DNA of 64,000 nucleotides from Desulfocurvibacter africanus subsp. africanus DSM 2603 (GCF_000422545.1 NZ_KE383874.1:198986-262985), one strand, 5' to 3'. Shown: positions 1-9,748, counted from the stretch's first letter. The notes: generated by a model not told the origin, from the sequence alone. Numbers and translations are program-made.

Positions 1-423
1 GATGACTTTCTTCGTCGATGGAGCAGCGCTGAAAAGAAGCAGGCCATCATCGAAGAGCTGGCCAATGAAGGAATCTTCTTCGATGCCTTGGCCGACGAGA
101 TCGGCCGCGACTGCGATCCTTTCGATTTGATCTGTCACATCGCCTGGGATATGCCGCCTCTCACCCGCAAAGAGCGAGCCGAACAGGTCAAGAAGAACAA
201 CTACTTCACCCGTTATGGTGAACAGGCCCGCCGCGTGCTGGAAGCCCTGCTGGATAAGTATGCTGACGAAGGGGTCGAGCACATCGAAGAAACGCAGATC
301 CTGACCATCTCGCCATTCAATGCATTAGGCACGCCCATGGAAATCATCCGTGCCTTTGGCGGTCTGGGTCAGTATCAGCAGGCCGTGCGCGATCTGGAAC
401 AAGCGCTCTACAGCGCATCGTAA
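1..423 (+). CDS. hsdR: Type I restriction enzyme R subunit, C-terminal fragment
   Basis: The reading frame is open from base 1, so the gene starts upstream of the window and only about 140 C-terminal residues are seen. The sequence around DPFDLICHIAWD, PPLTRKERAEQVKK and ALLDKYADEG is typical of the helical C-terminal domain of HsdR (EcoEI/EcoR124 type), which contacts the methylase core. The ATP-dependent translocase and nuclease domains would lie off the left edge. It is followed 24 bases later by hsdM on the same strand, giving the order R-M-S. The family assignment comes from recognition of the C-terminal pattern plus context. Confidence 0.88.
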   Translation, partial: DDFLRRWSSAEKKQAIIEELANEGIFFDALADEIGRDCDPFDLICHIAWDMPPLTRKERAEQVKKNNYFTRYGEQARRVLEALLDKYADEGVEHIEETQILTISPFNALGTPMEIIRAFGGLGQYQQAVRDLEQALYSAS

Positions 424-447
424 TAAGGAATTGGAGACAACCAGCCC

Positions 448-1914
448 ATGTCCATAACAACTTTGATCAAATCCATTCAGGACATCATGCGCAAGGATGT
501 CGGCGTCGATGGCGACGCTCAGCGTATCAGTCAAATGGTCTGGCTGCTGTTTTTGAAGATATTCGACGACAAAGAGCAGGAATGGCAGCTCACCATGCGG
601 GGGTATAAATCTCCACTGCAGAGCCGTTTCCGCTGGTCCAACTGGGCCAAGAATCCAGAGGGCATCACTGGCGAGGAACTGATTGACTTCGTCAACAACG
701 ACCTGTTCCCAGCCCTGAAGAAACTCGCCACCGCTGCCGGCATTTCTCCCCAAGGCAAGGTGGTCGGGGCTGTATTTGAAGATGCCTATAACTACATGAA
801 GTCCGGAACCCTGCTGCGTCAGGTAATCAATATCATTGAAGAGGATGTGGACTTTAACTCCTCCTCGGACCGCCACCTATTCAACGATATTTACGAGAAG
901 ATTCTCGCCGATCTGCAATCCGCTGGAAACGCAGGCGAATACTTCACCCCTCGGGCCGTTACTCAGTTCATGGTGGATATGCTGAATCCTCAGCTGGGTG
1001 AATCCATCCTCGACCCTGCCTGCGGTACTGGCGGCTTTCTCACCTGCGCTATCGAACATTTGAAGAAGCAGGTCAAAAATCCTGACGATCTGAGGACCCT
1101 GCAAGCCTGCATCCATGGTGTGGAAAAAAAATCCCTGCCGCATATGTTGGCAGTCACCAATATGATGCTGCACGATATTGATGTCCCTACCAACATACGA
1201 CACGATAATACCCTTAGCCGTCCCCTCAAGGATTACGGCCCAAGAGACCGCGTGGACATCATCATCACCAATCCTCCATTCGGCGGCATGGAAGAAGACG
1301 GTATCGAAAACAACTTCCCGCGCAAATACCAGACCCGTGAGACCGCCGACCTGTTCATGGCGCTGATCATGCATCTTTTGAAGCACAATACTGGCCGCGC
1401 TGCCGTGGTGCTGCCTGACGGATTTCTGTTTGGCGAAGGCACCAAAACCAATATCAAACGTGAGTTGCTGGAAGAATTCAATCTGCACACCATCGTGCGC
1501 CTGCCCAAGGGAGTCTTCAGCCCCTATACCGGCATTGCCACTAACATTCTGTTCATCGAGAAGGGAGAGCCGACAAAGGACGTCTGGTTCTTCGAACATC
1601 CCTATCCTGATGGCTATAAGTCCTACTCACGCCGTAACCCGCTGACCATTGGCGAATTTGATCTGGAAAAAAGCTGGTGGGGCGGCGCTGAACGCAAAGG
1701 TCGTAAGACCACAGAACACGCCTGGAAAGGCTCGGCCAAAGAACTGGCCGAGCGCAATTACAATCTCGACTGCAAGAACCCGCACGAAGTGGAGGTCAAC
1801 CACCGCGACCCGGAAGAGCTAATGACCGAGTACCAGCAGATCGTCCAACAACTAGAAGCTGCTCAGCAGGCGCTCAAGGCTGAACTGATGGCCTGCCTGG
1901 GAGGCAAGAAATGA
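448..1914 (+). CDS. hsdM: Type I restriction-modification DNA methylase subunit
   Basis: 488 residues, the usual HsdM length. It makes N6-adenine methylation at the site chosen by HsdS and forms the M2S core of the type I complex. An N-terminal HsdM helical domain (about 1-140) is followed by the SAM-dependent methylase fold. Motif I DPACGTGG is at 189-196 and the catalytic NPPFGG (N/D-P-P-F/Y motif) at 275-280. A GEYFTPR segment precedes motif I, as in other HsdM proteins. The stop overlaps the hsdS start by 4 bases (ATGA), indicating translational coupling. Confidence 0.97.
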   Translation: MSITTLIKSIQDIMRKDVGVDGDAQRISQMVWLLFLKIFDDKEQEWQLTMRGYKSPLQSRFRWSNWAKNPEGITGEELIDFVNNDLFPALKKLATAAGISPQGKVVGAVFEDAYNYMKSGTLLRQVINIIEEDVDFNSSSDRHLFNDIYEKILADLQSAGNAGEYFTPRAVTQFMVDMLNPQLGESILDPACGTGGFLTCAIEHLKKQVKNPDDLRTLQACIHGVEKKSLPHMLAVTNMMLHDIDVPTNIRHDNTLSRPLKDYGPRDRVDIIITNPPFGGMEEDGIENNFPRKYQTRETADLFMALIMHLLKHNTGRAAVVLPDGFLFGEGTKTNIKRELLEEFNLHTIVRLPKGVFSPYTGIATNILFIEKGEPTKDVWFFEHPYPDGYKSYSRRNPLTIGEFDLEKSWWGGAERKGRKTTEHAWKGSAKELAERNYNLDCKNPHEVEVNHRDPEELMTEYQQIVQQLEAAQQALKAELMACLGGKK

Positions 1915-3632
1915 CCGAGGCTACCCGCAACCTGCTGGAACAGCACTTCGACACCGCCTTTGCCGCTCCCGACGGCATCGCCAAGCTGCGCGAGCTGATA
2001 TTGAAGCTCGCCATCCAGGGCAAGCTGGTGGAGCAGAACCCCAACGATCCACTAGCCAGCGAACTGCTGAAAGAGATCGAAGCGGAAAAACAGCGGCTGG
2101 TGAAGACAGGCAAAATCAAGAAAGCCACGCTACTGCCGCCCATAAAGCCGGAGGAATTACCCTATGAGCTGCCGCAGGGGTGGGAGTGGGTACGTATGGG
2201 GAACGCGATTTCATATATGGATGCTGGCTGGAGCCCAAAATGTGAAAACGAACCAGCAAAAGACAGTGAATGGGGTGTACTTAAAACGACAGCTGTGCAG
2301 ACCTTACAGTTTTGGCCTCATGAAAATAAGGCCCTTCCCGCCAAGTTAGCCCCTCGCCCTGATGCTCAAGTTGAAGAAGACGACATATTGATTACTCGTG
2401 CCGGTCCCAAGAATCGAGTTGGAATCTGCTGCGTAGCGAAATCTGTCCGCCCACAGCTAATGCTTTCCGATAAAATTATACGACTTAAAATCCATAGAAA
2501 TCTGATTCTCCCAGTTTATTGCGCCCTTGCTTTGAACACAGGATACGGAGCTGATCAAATTGAGAGAATGAAGTCGGGCATGGCAGATAGCCAAATGAAC
2601 ATCTCTCAAGACAAAGTGAAGCAAGTAACGATTGCCCTCCCCCCTCTCCCCGAGCAACACCGCATTATCGCCAGGATCGATCAGTTGATGGCACGTTGCG
2701 ACGAGGTGGAAAAGCTGCGCCAAAATAGGGAAGAGAAGAGGTTGGCCGTCCATGCCACTGCAATCAAGCAACTGCTCGACGCACCGGACGGCTCGACCTG
2801 GGGCTTTATCCAACAGCATTTCGGCGAACTCTATACCGTCAAGGAGAACGTCGCCGAATTGCGCAAGGCCATTCTCCAACTCGCCGTCATGGGCCGCCTC
2901 GTCCCTCAGGACCCCAACGATCCGCCAGCCAGCGAACTGCTCAAAGAGATCGAAGTTGAAAAACAGCGGCTGGTGAAGGCAGGCAAGATCAAACAGCCCA
3001 AGCCCCTGCCGCCGATTAAGGCAGAGGAAGTGCCCTACCAACTGCCGCAGGGCTGGGAGTGGGTGAGGCTGGGTGAAGCGATGTTAAAAATTACTGACGG
3101 AACTCATCATTCACCGCCAAATAAAGAAACAGGTGAATTCTTATATATTTCTGCAAAGAACATCAAAGACGATGGCGTGCTTCTTAGCAATGCGACGTAT
3201 GTAACGAAAGAAATACATGAGGAAATATTTTCAAGATGCAATCCTGAATACGGGAATATTTTGTACATTAAAGATGGCGCGACCACGGGGGTTGTCACTA
3301 TCAACAACCTGAAAGATCCGTTTTCTATGCTTTCCAGTGTTGCGCTGCTGAAGCAACCTCAGCAGGTGGACAATCGTTATCTCTTATTCACTCTAAGGTC
3401 ACCATACTTCTATAAAGAAATGCGTGCTGAAATGATGGGGGTTGCCATCACCCGTGTTACCTTGAAAAAACTACAAGATGCGATTGTTCCTCTCCCTCCA
3501 CTCCCCGAACAACACCGCATCGTCGCGAAGATCGACCAGTTGATGGCCCTGTGCGACTCGCTGGACCAGCAGATCGACGCTGCCACTAGTAAACAGACCG
3601 AACTGCTCAATGCCGTAATGGCACAGGTATAG
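1911..3632 (+). CDS. hsdS: Type I restriction-modification specificity subunit
   Basis: 573 residues with the expected duplicated architecture: conserved helical segment, target recognition domain 1, conserved segment, target recognition domain 2. The two conserved segments are near copies (NPNDPLASELLKEIE and NPNDPPASELLKEIE, each followed by LPQGWEWVR). Each TRD ends in an LPPLPEQHRI block leading to a coiled coil. The TRD-coding parts (about 2200-2630 and 3090-3480) are visibly more AT-rich than the conserved parts, as expected if TRDs are exchanged between strains. The DNA target cannot be predicted from sequence alone. Confidence 0.97.
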   Translation: MTEATRNLLEQHFDTAFAAPDGIAKLRELILKLAIQGKLVEQNPNDPLASELLKEIEAEKQRLVKTGKIKKATLLPPIKPEELPYELPQGWEWVRMGNAISYMDAGWSPKCENEPAKDSEWGVLKTTAVQTLQFWPHENKALPAKLAPRPDAQVEEDDILITRAGPKNRVGICCVAKSVRPQLMLSDKIIRLKIHRNLILPVYCALALNTGYGADQIERMKSGMADSQMNISQDKVKQVTIALPPLPEQHRIIARIDQLMARCDEVEKLRQNREEKRLAVHATAIKQLLDAPDGSTWGFIQQHFGELYTVKENVAELRKAILQLAVMGRLVPQDPNDPPASELLKEIEVEKQRLVKAGKIKQPKPLPPIKAEEVPYQLPQGWEWVRLGEAMLKITDGTHHSPPNKETGEFLYISAKNIKDDGVLLSNATYVTKEIHEEIFSRCNPEYGNILYIKDGATTGVVTINNLKDPFSMLSSVALLKQPQQVDNRYLLFTLRSPYFYKEMRAEMMGVAITRVTLKKLQDAIVPLPPLPEQHRIVAKIDQLMALCDSLDQQIDAATSKQTELLNAVMAQV

Positions 3633-3641
3633 GAAGATGCC

Positions 3642-5519
3642 ATGCGTCTGAAATCATTATACATCAGCCAGTATAAAAACCTGACGGATTTCACTCTAAA
3701 TTTTGACAGCAACAGCTTCATTGATGTCTTTGTTGGAAAAAATGGAACCGGTAAATCTAACCTATTTGAAGCTATTATCAAAATTTTTCAGCATCTATAT
3801 GAATTTGATAACGGTAAAACAACCATCGATTTCAATTATACTCTTAGCTACACAATCAACGACATAGAGACTAGTTTAGAATGGACTAATGGCGGATTAA
3901 CAATCAATGGCAACGAACGTAAAACTATCGGCAACACGCCACTACCAGACAACGTCTTAATCTACTACTCTGGGCATAATGATACAATAACAGAATTAGT
4001 GAAAAGATATGAAGAAGAATTCAGAAAGCGAATAAAAGATGCTGAATTCAGCGAAAGCCGCCCTTTCATCGGAATTAGTCGAGAATATAAAGATATGCTT
4101 TTATCTTTTTTTCTGATGCAACCAGGAACAAATATAGCAAGAGAGTGCCTTTGCAAAAAACTGGGCATTGAGAATGTATCGTCTAATGTTATTATGGTAC
4201 TTCAGCGGCCAATTTTTGCAAAAAAGAACCGCAAAATCGAAGACTTCGATCCTACAACGCATTTCTGGGGCGCCGCAGGCATTACTCGCCACTTTTTGGA
4301 CAAATTAGTCAATTGCGTTAAAGGTGAGTTTAATCATAGTACTTTATACGACAAAGCAAAAGGATTCTATCAAATACCAATAAACCTTGAGCTCTTTCGA
4401 AAACAATTTGCCAAGGATAATCTAATAGATGTTTTTCGCCAGTTCGACAATTTGAAAACCTTAGGCATGCTGACACTGATTTCAGTACCAGTCCGACTAA
4501 CCAATGGTCTAGATGCATCTATAGTTCACTTTAGTGATGGACAATTTCAATCCGTTTACATCTATTCAATTATCGAATTATTTAAGAACAGTAATTGCAT
4601 TACACTGCTAGATGAACCAGATGCATTTTTGCATCCTGAATGGCAGTTTGAGTTCCTAACACAGATATTTAGCATTACGGAGGCAGCCGCTAAAAGCAAC
4701 CACGTGCTGATGACTAGCCACAGCGCTGCGACTCTTTGCTGTTTTGAGACACTTCACCTTAATCTTTTTCAAATTGAAAACTCCAAAGTATGTTGTTCCA
4801 AACGCTCAAAGAAGGAAGTTATCAATGAGCTTTCAAATAGCTTTATTCAGTACGCAGAGGACGAAAGTAAATTACTCATCGATAACGTGATCAGATCTTC
4901 TCAAAAACCAATATTATTTGTTGAGGGACTATCTGATGTTTTTATTCTAAACACAGCCTACATGAAGCTCTTTCCTAGAGAAGATATACCGATACTGGTT
5001 CAAGATGCTTTTAGCCGAGGCTTCCTTAAATCACTATTTGGCCGTAGAGATATTTTTGATACATATCCTCATAAACATTTCTTTGCGCTTTTTGATTTTG
5101 ACGATGCTTATGACGACTGGAGAGGACTAGGAGGGGAATATATAACAACAGAAATTGAAATGGGACTTTGCAAAAAACTCACGGATAAGAATGCTCATAC
5201 GCTTCTTCTGCCAATTCCAAACAATCAATTACGAGCTCAGGTCTGGGATGAAGCTAACCCAATTGAAAAGATAAAACCTAAGCCTTACTTTTGTATAGAG
5301 CACATTTTTTGGAGCGTTAGTAAACTACATCAATGGTTTTATGTTGATACTAAAACAGGTCTTGTGAAATTCAAAGGAGATAAGCACAAAGTAAAGTTTG
5401 CCAAAGATGTTGTACCAACGCTTGACGCAAATTCTTTTGAGCCATTTCGCCCAATGTTCAATCTTATCTTGGAAAAGTCAGGATTAATGACTCAACACAT
5501 CACCAGCCCGACAAAATAA
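3642..5519 (+). CDS. OLD-like AAA ATPase with C-terminal TOPRIM domain
   Basis: 625 residues. An ABC/SMC-like ATPase head has Walker A GKNGTGKS at 32-39, a signature-like FSDGQ at 297-301, Walker B LLDEPDAF at 322-329 and an H-loop MTSHSA around 357-362. A C-terminal TOPRIM-like region follows, with FVEG (426-429) and an acidic FDFDDAYDD cluster (484-492). This is the architecture of OLD-family nucleases (P2 Old, Gabija GajA). No GajB-like helicase gene follows. It lies 9 bases after hsdS, so it is probably co-transcribed with the R-M operon, but it is much more AT-rich than hsdM. Its substrate is unknown; a role in phage defence is inferred from family and context. Confidence 0.85.
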   Translation: MRLKSLYISQYKNLTDFTLNFDSNSFIDVFVGKNGTGKSNLFEAIIKIFQHLYEFDNGKTTIDFNYTLSYTINDIETSLEWTNGGLTINGNERKTIGNTPLPDNVLIYYSGHNDTITELVKRYEEEFRKRIKDAEFSESRPFIGISREYKDMLLSFFLMQPGTNIARECLCKKLGIENVSSNVIMVLQRPIFAKKNRKIEDFDPTTHFWGAAGITRHFLDKLVNCVKGEFNHSTLYDKAKGFYQIPINLELFRKQFAKDNLIDVFRQFDNLKTLGMLTLISVPVRLTNGLDASIVHFSDGQFQSVYIYSIIELFKNSNCITLLDEPDAFLHPEWQFEFLTQIFSITEAAAKSNHVLMTSHSAATLCCFETLHLNLFQIENSKVCCSKRSKKEVINELSNSFIQYAEDESKLLIDNVIRSSQKPILFVEGLSDVFILNTAYMKLFPREDIPILVQDAFSRGFLKSLFGRRDIFDTYPHKHFFALFDFDDAYDDWRGLGGEYITTEIEMGLCKKLTDKNAHTLLLPIPNNQLRAQVWDEANPIEKIKPKPYFCIEHIFWSVSKLHQWFYVDTKTGLVKFKGDKHKVKFAKDVVPTLDANSFEPFRPMFNLILEKSGLMTQHITSPTK

Positions 5520-5686
5520 TGCAGTTTTGTTTTACCCATCCCATCAACATTATTTCATAATATAAATAAGGCGTACATGATATAATAACCTTGGATTATG
5601 AAGCTGGGGCTAGATACCAATCCATCTTCGCTCTTGGCCTTAGCCTTTTTGCCCACCAGCCAAGCACACCTCGTCGTTCCCCCCCC

Positions 5687-5913
5687 CTATTCCTCATTAA
5701 AGTAATCACTATCAATCCGCTTCACCTGATACGTGGCCCGTGTCGACACGCCCACATCGAACTCGATCATCAGCTCCGCAAGGCGCTTGCCGTCGATGAG
5801 CACCACCTTGGAATCAATGCCGGCGGCATACTCTACAGCACCTTGGGCAAACGTGCCTGTGGTGATGAACACGCCCTTGCGGGCATGCTTGCCTTGCAGG
5901 GCGCCGACGAACT
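5687..5913. repeat. Direct repeat of the mrr 3' end (copy 1)
   Basis: About 227 bases match 7332-7558 at a constant offset of 1645 bases with only scattered substitutions. Identity stops abruptly at the HsdS/Mrr junction of the chimera, marking the recombination point. Confidence 0.9.
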
Positions 5914-6163
5914 CCGCCACGGCGAGCTTGCGCTGATACGCACGGCGGCGGCCGAAGAACACATCGCCCTTTTTGAAGGCCAATTTTTGCCCGGTGACAT
6001 CGGAGGGGTGACCCCACTGGCGCAGGTGCAGCGAGCTTGGATCGAGATGCTCCAACCCGACATAGACGTCGGTTTTGGCATCGGCGGGGTCCACCCGCAC
6101 AGCAACGTTCTGCGCGATGTCGCCGAACGTGACCATCTTCCAGCCGGGCTCCAGGGATTGCGT
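5687..6163 (-). pseudogene. Chimeric remnant: HsdS TRD start fused to Mrr C-terminus
   Basis: The first ~75 residues (VTFGDIAQNVAVRV, YVGLEHLDPSSL, FGRRRAYQRKLAVA) are the start of a type I HsdS target recognition domain. From FVGAL onward the protein is nearly identical to the Mrr C-terminus at 7332-7558 and reaches the same natural stop. An ATG at 6136 opens the frame. The HsdS homology runs further up to a CTG at 6163 (LSTQSLEPGW), which overlaps the stop of the DUF1016 gene. Both partners lack essential domains: no second TRD and no Mrr catalytic core. I read it as a recombination product rather than a working enzyme. Confidence 0.8.
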
Positions 6164-6165
6164 GC

Positions 6166-7200
6166 TCAGTCTTCAATCCCCTCCAGCAAGGCTGCGATCT
6201 CTTCCGGCTGGGGCAGTTGTCCTTTCAGTTCCTTGGGCAGCGTCTTGGTGATTTCATAAGTCGCCACGCCGATGGGCTTGCGGGCATCGTGCAGGGCATA
6301 TTCAACAATGGTGCGGCTCTTTTCCTTGCAGAGAATGATGCCGATGGAGGAGTTCTCGTCCTCCTGCCGGACCTGCCGGTCCAGCGCGGTCAGGTAAAAC
6401 TGCATCTTTCCGACGAACTCCGGCCTGAATTTGCCTATTTTCAGCTCGATGGCCACCAGGCAGCGCAACCGCCGATGAAACAGCAGCAGGTCGATAAAGA
6501 ACTCTTCGCCATCGACCTCCAGCCGGTACTGACTGCCCATGAAGGCGAACATGCCTCCCATGGCCCGCAGGAAGCCTTCGATCCGGGCGATGAGCGCCTG
6601 CTCCAGCTCCCGTTCGCCGTGCTCCTCGCCCAGTTCCAGGAAATCGAAAGTGTACTCGTCCTTCACCGCCAGCTTGGCCTGGGCGCGCAGCTCGGGCGTC
6701 AGCGCCTGGTCGAAATTGGTCTGGCCGAGCAGGGATTTTTCGTAGCTCTGGTTGTCGATCTGGTGAATAAGGACATTCTTGGACCAGCCGAATTTGCGGG
6801 TCATGCGGATGTAGAATTCACGTTCCAGGGGGTCCTTGCAGCGCTGGAAAATCACCAGGTTATGAGTCCATCCGATTTGTGCAACCAGTGGTTGCACTCG
6901 CTTGTCGTCGCGGTAAAGAAGGTAAAACTCCCGCATGTAGAAGACATTGCGCCGGGAAAAACCGCTGATTCCCGGAAACTCCGTCCGCAGGTCATTGGAC
7001 AACTGTTCGGCGATGGCTGTGCCATGTTCGGCATCCCTCTGCCGTTCCACGATCATGCGCCCGATATCCCAGTACAACCCGACCAGCTCGGTATTGACCG
7101 CTTTCAGCGCCGCGTACTGCGCCGAACGGACGCGTTCTTTCACCTCGGCGAGAAGGTGCGCGTAATCCGGGCCGGGATTGTTTTTTTTCAATTCGCTCAT
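6166..7200 (-). CDS. DUF1016/YhcG-like PDDEXK nuclease family protein
   Basis: About 344 residues, matching the DUF1016 (YhcG) family: an N-terminal DUF1016_N helical domain (LYWDIGRMIVERQ; GFSRRNVFYMREFY) and a C-terminal PDDEXK-type nuclease domain with FFIDLLLFHRRL followed by AIELKIGKF (the D...ExK signature). Members are often found next to type I R-M genes; the exact role is not established. I chose the ATG at 7200 because GGAGAAAGGA lies just before it; an in-frame ATG at 7218 lacks a good ribosome site. It sits between mrr and the hsdS/mrr chimera on the same strand. Confidence 0.9.
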   Translation of the reverse strand: MSELKKNNPGPDYAHLLAEVKERVRSAQYAALKAVNTELVGLYWDIGRMIVERQRDAEHGTAIAEQLSNDLRTEFPGISGFSRRNVFYMREFYLLYRDDKRVQPLVAQIGWTHNLVIFQRCKDPLEREFYIRMTRKFGWSKNVLIHQIDNQSYEKSLLGQTNFDQALTPELRAQAKLAVKDEYTFDFLELGEEHGERELEQALIARIEGFLRAMGGMFAFMGSQYRLEVDGEEFFIDLLLFHRRLRCLVAIELKIGKFRPEFVGKMQFYLTALDRQVRQEDENSSIGIILCKEKSRTIVEYALHDARKPIGVATYEITKTLPKELKGQLPQPEEIAALLEGIED

Positions 7201-7331
7201 TCCTTTCTCCGCTTTCATGATCCTGGCCCGTTTCCGCCGAAGGCCCCGATCAATTTCCCGGCGTCGGGAAATTGATCCCGGACCATGTTCGTGCTGCCAC
7301 GAAAATGGTCTGCCTGTTGCTCCCTCCTTCC

Positions 7332-7558
7332 CTACTCCCCATTAAAATAATCCCCGTCAATCCGCTTCACCTGATACGTGGCCCGTGTCGACACGCCCAC
7401 ATTGAACTCGATCATCAGCTCCGCAAGGCGCTTGCCATCGATGAGCACCACCTTGGAATCGATGCCGGCGGCATACTCGACAGCACCTTGGGCAAACGTG
7501 CCTGTGGTGATGAACACGCCCTTGCGGGCATGCTTGCCGTGCAGGGCGCCGACGAACT
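7332..7558. repeat. Direct repeat, intact mrr 3' end (copy 2)
   Basis: Partner of 5687-5913. This copy is inside the intact mrr gene and is presumably the source. Confidence 0.9.
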
Positions 7559-8231
7559 TCTGGACCTCCGGCCTGCCCACGGTGCCCTCCCAGCGTTTGG
7601 CCTGCAGGTAGATCAGGTCCAGGCCGAGCCGGTCCTCCTTGATGATGCCGTCGATGCCCTCGTCACCGCTTTTGCCCACGGCCATGCCCGCATCATGCAT
7701 GGTGCCGCCGTAGCCCATGCCGACCAGCAGCTCGACCACCAGTCGCTCGAAGAACTGCGGCGTGCATGATTTGACCTGCTCAAGAATCTCCAGGGCCAAC
7801 CCGCCCCGCATCTGCTGAAAGGCAGTCTCCAGGGTCTCTTCCGGGGTTTCGCCTGTCCGGGTTTCCTCCACTGGCTTCTTGTCCGTGGTTTTCTCGCGGA
7901 AGGCATTGAATTCCGGGTATTGCTGGAGAAACTCTATGTTGATGCGCTGGGGCTTGGTCCGGAGGGCTTCCCGGCCGCGCTCGGTGATCTGGTAGTGGCC
8001 CCTCCGGGGCCGTGTAAGCAGCCCGGCCCGCTGCAGGTAGACACTGGCCCAGGCCACGCGGTTGTTAAAGACCTGTTGTGTCCCGCTGGGCAGGAGTTCC
8101 TCGCGCTCTGCTGGCGTGAGGTTGAAACGCTCGGCAAGGGCTTCGCGGTGCTCAGCCATGGAGCGAACCTTGCCGTCACTGGCCAGTTCGAGCAGTGGCA
8201 GCATGATGGTTTGGAAGTCTGGGATCGGCAA
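7332..8231 (-). CDS. mrr: Mrr-type restriction endonuclease
   Basis: 299 residues from a TTG start at 8231. Mrr proteins begin near PIPDFQTIMLPLL, and CAGGAG lies 6 bases before this TTG; a frame extension to 8312 has no family support. An N-terminal winged-helix Mrr_N domain (about 1-95) is followed by the catalytic Mrr domain with FFERLVVELLVGMGYGG, SGDEGIDGII and IYLQAKRW, the D...QxK variant of PDDEXK. Family members cleave modified DNA (type IV restriction). Upstream gene of the minus-strand block mrr / DUF1016 / chimera. Confidence 0.92.
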   Translation of the reverse strand: MPIPDFQTIMLPLLELASDGKVRSMAEHREALAERFNLTPAEREELLPSGTQQVFNNRVAWASVYLQRAGLLTRPRRGHYQITERGREALRTKPQRINIEFLQQYPEFNAFREKTTDKKPVEETRTGETPEETLETAFQQMRGGLALEILEQVKSCTPQFFERLVVELLVGMGYGGTMHDAGMAVGKSGDEGIDGIIKEDRLGLDLIYLQAKRWEGTVGRPEVQKFVGALHGKHARKGVFITTGTFAQGAVEYAAGIDSKVVLIDGKRLAELMIEFNVGVSTRATYQVKRIDGDYFNGE

Positions 8232-8344
8232 GGCGTTCTCCTGGGTACGATTCAAAGCGTGGCCCGCATACGGGTTGCCTTGTGGGCATATCGGAGCACA
8301 CGCAAGATGCATCGTGGGATGGATAAGGTCAATATGCAGTGTAG

Positions 8345-8365
8345 GGGCGGGTTTGAAACCCGCCC
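8345..8365. repeat. Intergenic palindrome in the mrr-rhuM gap
   Basis: Perfect inverted repeat GGGCGGGTTT-G-AAACCCGCCC, preceded by GTAGG and followed by GTAC, like bacterial REP-type units. It lies in the ~470-base gap 8232-8701 between the divergent mrr and rhuM genes. I see no gene in that gap. No T-tract follows, so it is not a convincing terminator. Confidence 0.6.
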
Positions 8366-8701
8366 GTACAACCCACCTACGTCATACCATCCACGTCTCG
8401 GTGGCGTATTCGGCAGGCGTTTCGCGAATCTCCGTAGAGGCAGGTCCATGTATCTGCCCGCTTCCACGGCAAGTGCCGGATGGGCTTAAATCAGCCTGCC
8501 AATGTACCATGCGGCCCCAGGCTTGCCCTGTGTCGATCCGTACGGTAGGCCATTAACTCTGCAAACAAGGACAAGGGTTCTCAGGTGATATCGATCCGGC
8601 GCATGTGCATTGGGCAATTACGATCTGGTCGTCACCGGCGAATTCCATAATTTCCGCACCCAAAGGGCACCACGGCTGACAAACATCCGGAGCCTGTAAT
8701 C

Positions 8702-9748
8702 ATGACCGAAAGCACCCCTGTTCCAAACGGCGAGTTCCTGCTCTACGAGACCGAGGACGGCAAGGCCCGCGTGGAGTGCCGGTTCGAGGATGACACGCTG
8801 TGGTTGACCCAAGCCCTGATGGCGGAACTCTTTCAGGTCAAGGTGCCCACCATCAATGAGCATCTGAAAACTCTTTATTCGGACGAGGAGTTGCGTCCCG
8901 AGGCAACTATTAGGAAATTCCTAATAGTTCGACAGGAGGGCAGTCGTCAGGTCACCCGCAACCTTGATCACTATAGCCTGGAAGCTATCCTTGCCGTTGG
9001 CTACCGCGTGCGTTCCCTTCGCGGAACCCAGTTCCGCCGCTGGGCCACCGAGCGATTGAAAGAGTATCTGGTCAAAGGCTTCACCCTCGATGACGAGCGC
9101 CTGAAGAATCCCCCGAGGCCCGGCTCCGGCGTGCCGGACTACTTCGATGAGCTGCTCGAGCGCATCCGCGACATTCGCGCCAGCGAGCGTCGCATGTATC
9201 TGCGGGTGAAGGAAATCTTTGCTCTGGCCGGCGACTACGTGCCCTCGAGCGCGGAAACGGAGGTTTTCTTCAGGACTATCCAGAACAAGTTGCATCACGC
9301 CGCGACAGGCCGGACCGCCGCGGAGCTGATTGTCGAGCGCGCCGCCCACGCGCAACCCAACATGGGCCTGACCACCTGGAAGGGCAGCAGGGTCTGCAAG
9401 GCCGACGTCACCGTGGCCAAGAACTACCTGCACGAAGACGAAATCTCCGAGCTGAACCGCATCGTGGTCATGTGGCTGGACTTTGCCGAGGGCCAGGCAA
9501 AGCGCCGCAAGCAGGTCTTCCTGAAGGACTGGGAAATCAAGCTCGATGAGTTCCTGAAGTTCAACGAATACGACGTGCTGCGCAATGCCGGGAAGATCAG
9601 CAAGGAGGAGGCGGATTTCCACGCGCATCACGAGTACGAGCAGTTCGCTGCCCGCCGCCGGGCGCAGCTTGAAGCCCAGGGCGAAGAGGATTCCCTGAAG
9701 ATGCTCGAGGAGGTTGCGAAGCGGCTGCCGGTAACAAAGAGCAAATGA
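8702..9748 (+). CDS. rhuM: RhuM family protein
   Basis: 348 residues, full length for the RhuM family (named from a Salmonella pathogenicity island gene). Recognisable segments are LWLTQALMAELFQV (Fic/KilA-like N-terminal HTH), TIRKFLIVRQEGSRQVTRN, YSLEAILAVGYRVRS and FRRWATERLKEYL near the middle, then a helical C-terminus. These genes are frequent passengers of restriction islands; the biochemical function is not established. An ATG at 8702 follows AGCCTGTAATC without a strong ribosome site. It ends the left defence island. Confidence 0.9.
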   Translation: MTESTPVPNGEFLLYETEDGKARVECRFEDDTLWLTQALMAELFQVKVPTINEHLKTLYSDEELRPEATIRKFLIVRQEGSRQVTRNLDHYSLEAILAVGYRVRSLRGTQFRRWATERLKEYLVKGFTLDDERLKNPPRPGSGVPDYFDELLERIRDIRASERRMYLRVKEIFALAGDYVPSSAETEVFFRTIQNKLHHAATGRTAAELIVERAAHAQPNMGLTTWKGSRVCKADVTVAKNYLHEDEISELNRIVVMWLDFAEGQAKRRKQVFLKDWEIKLDEFLKFNEYDVLRNAGKISKEEADFHAHHEYEQFAARRRAQLEAQGEEDSLKMLEEVAKRLPVTKSK

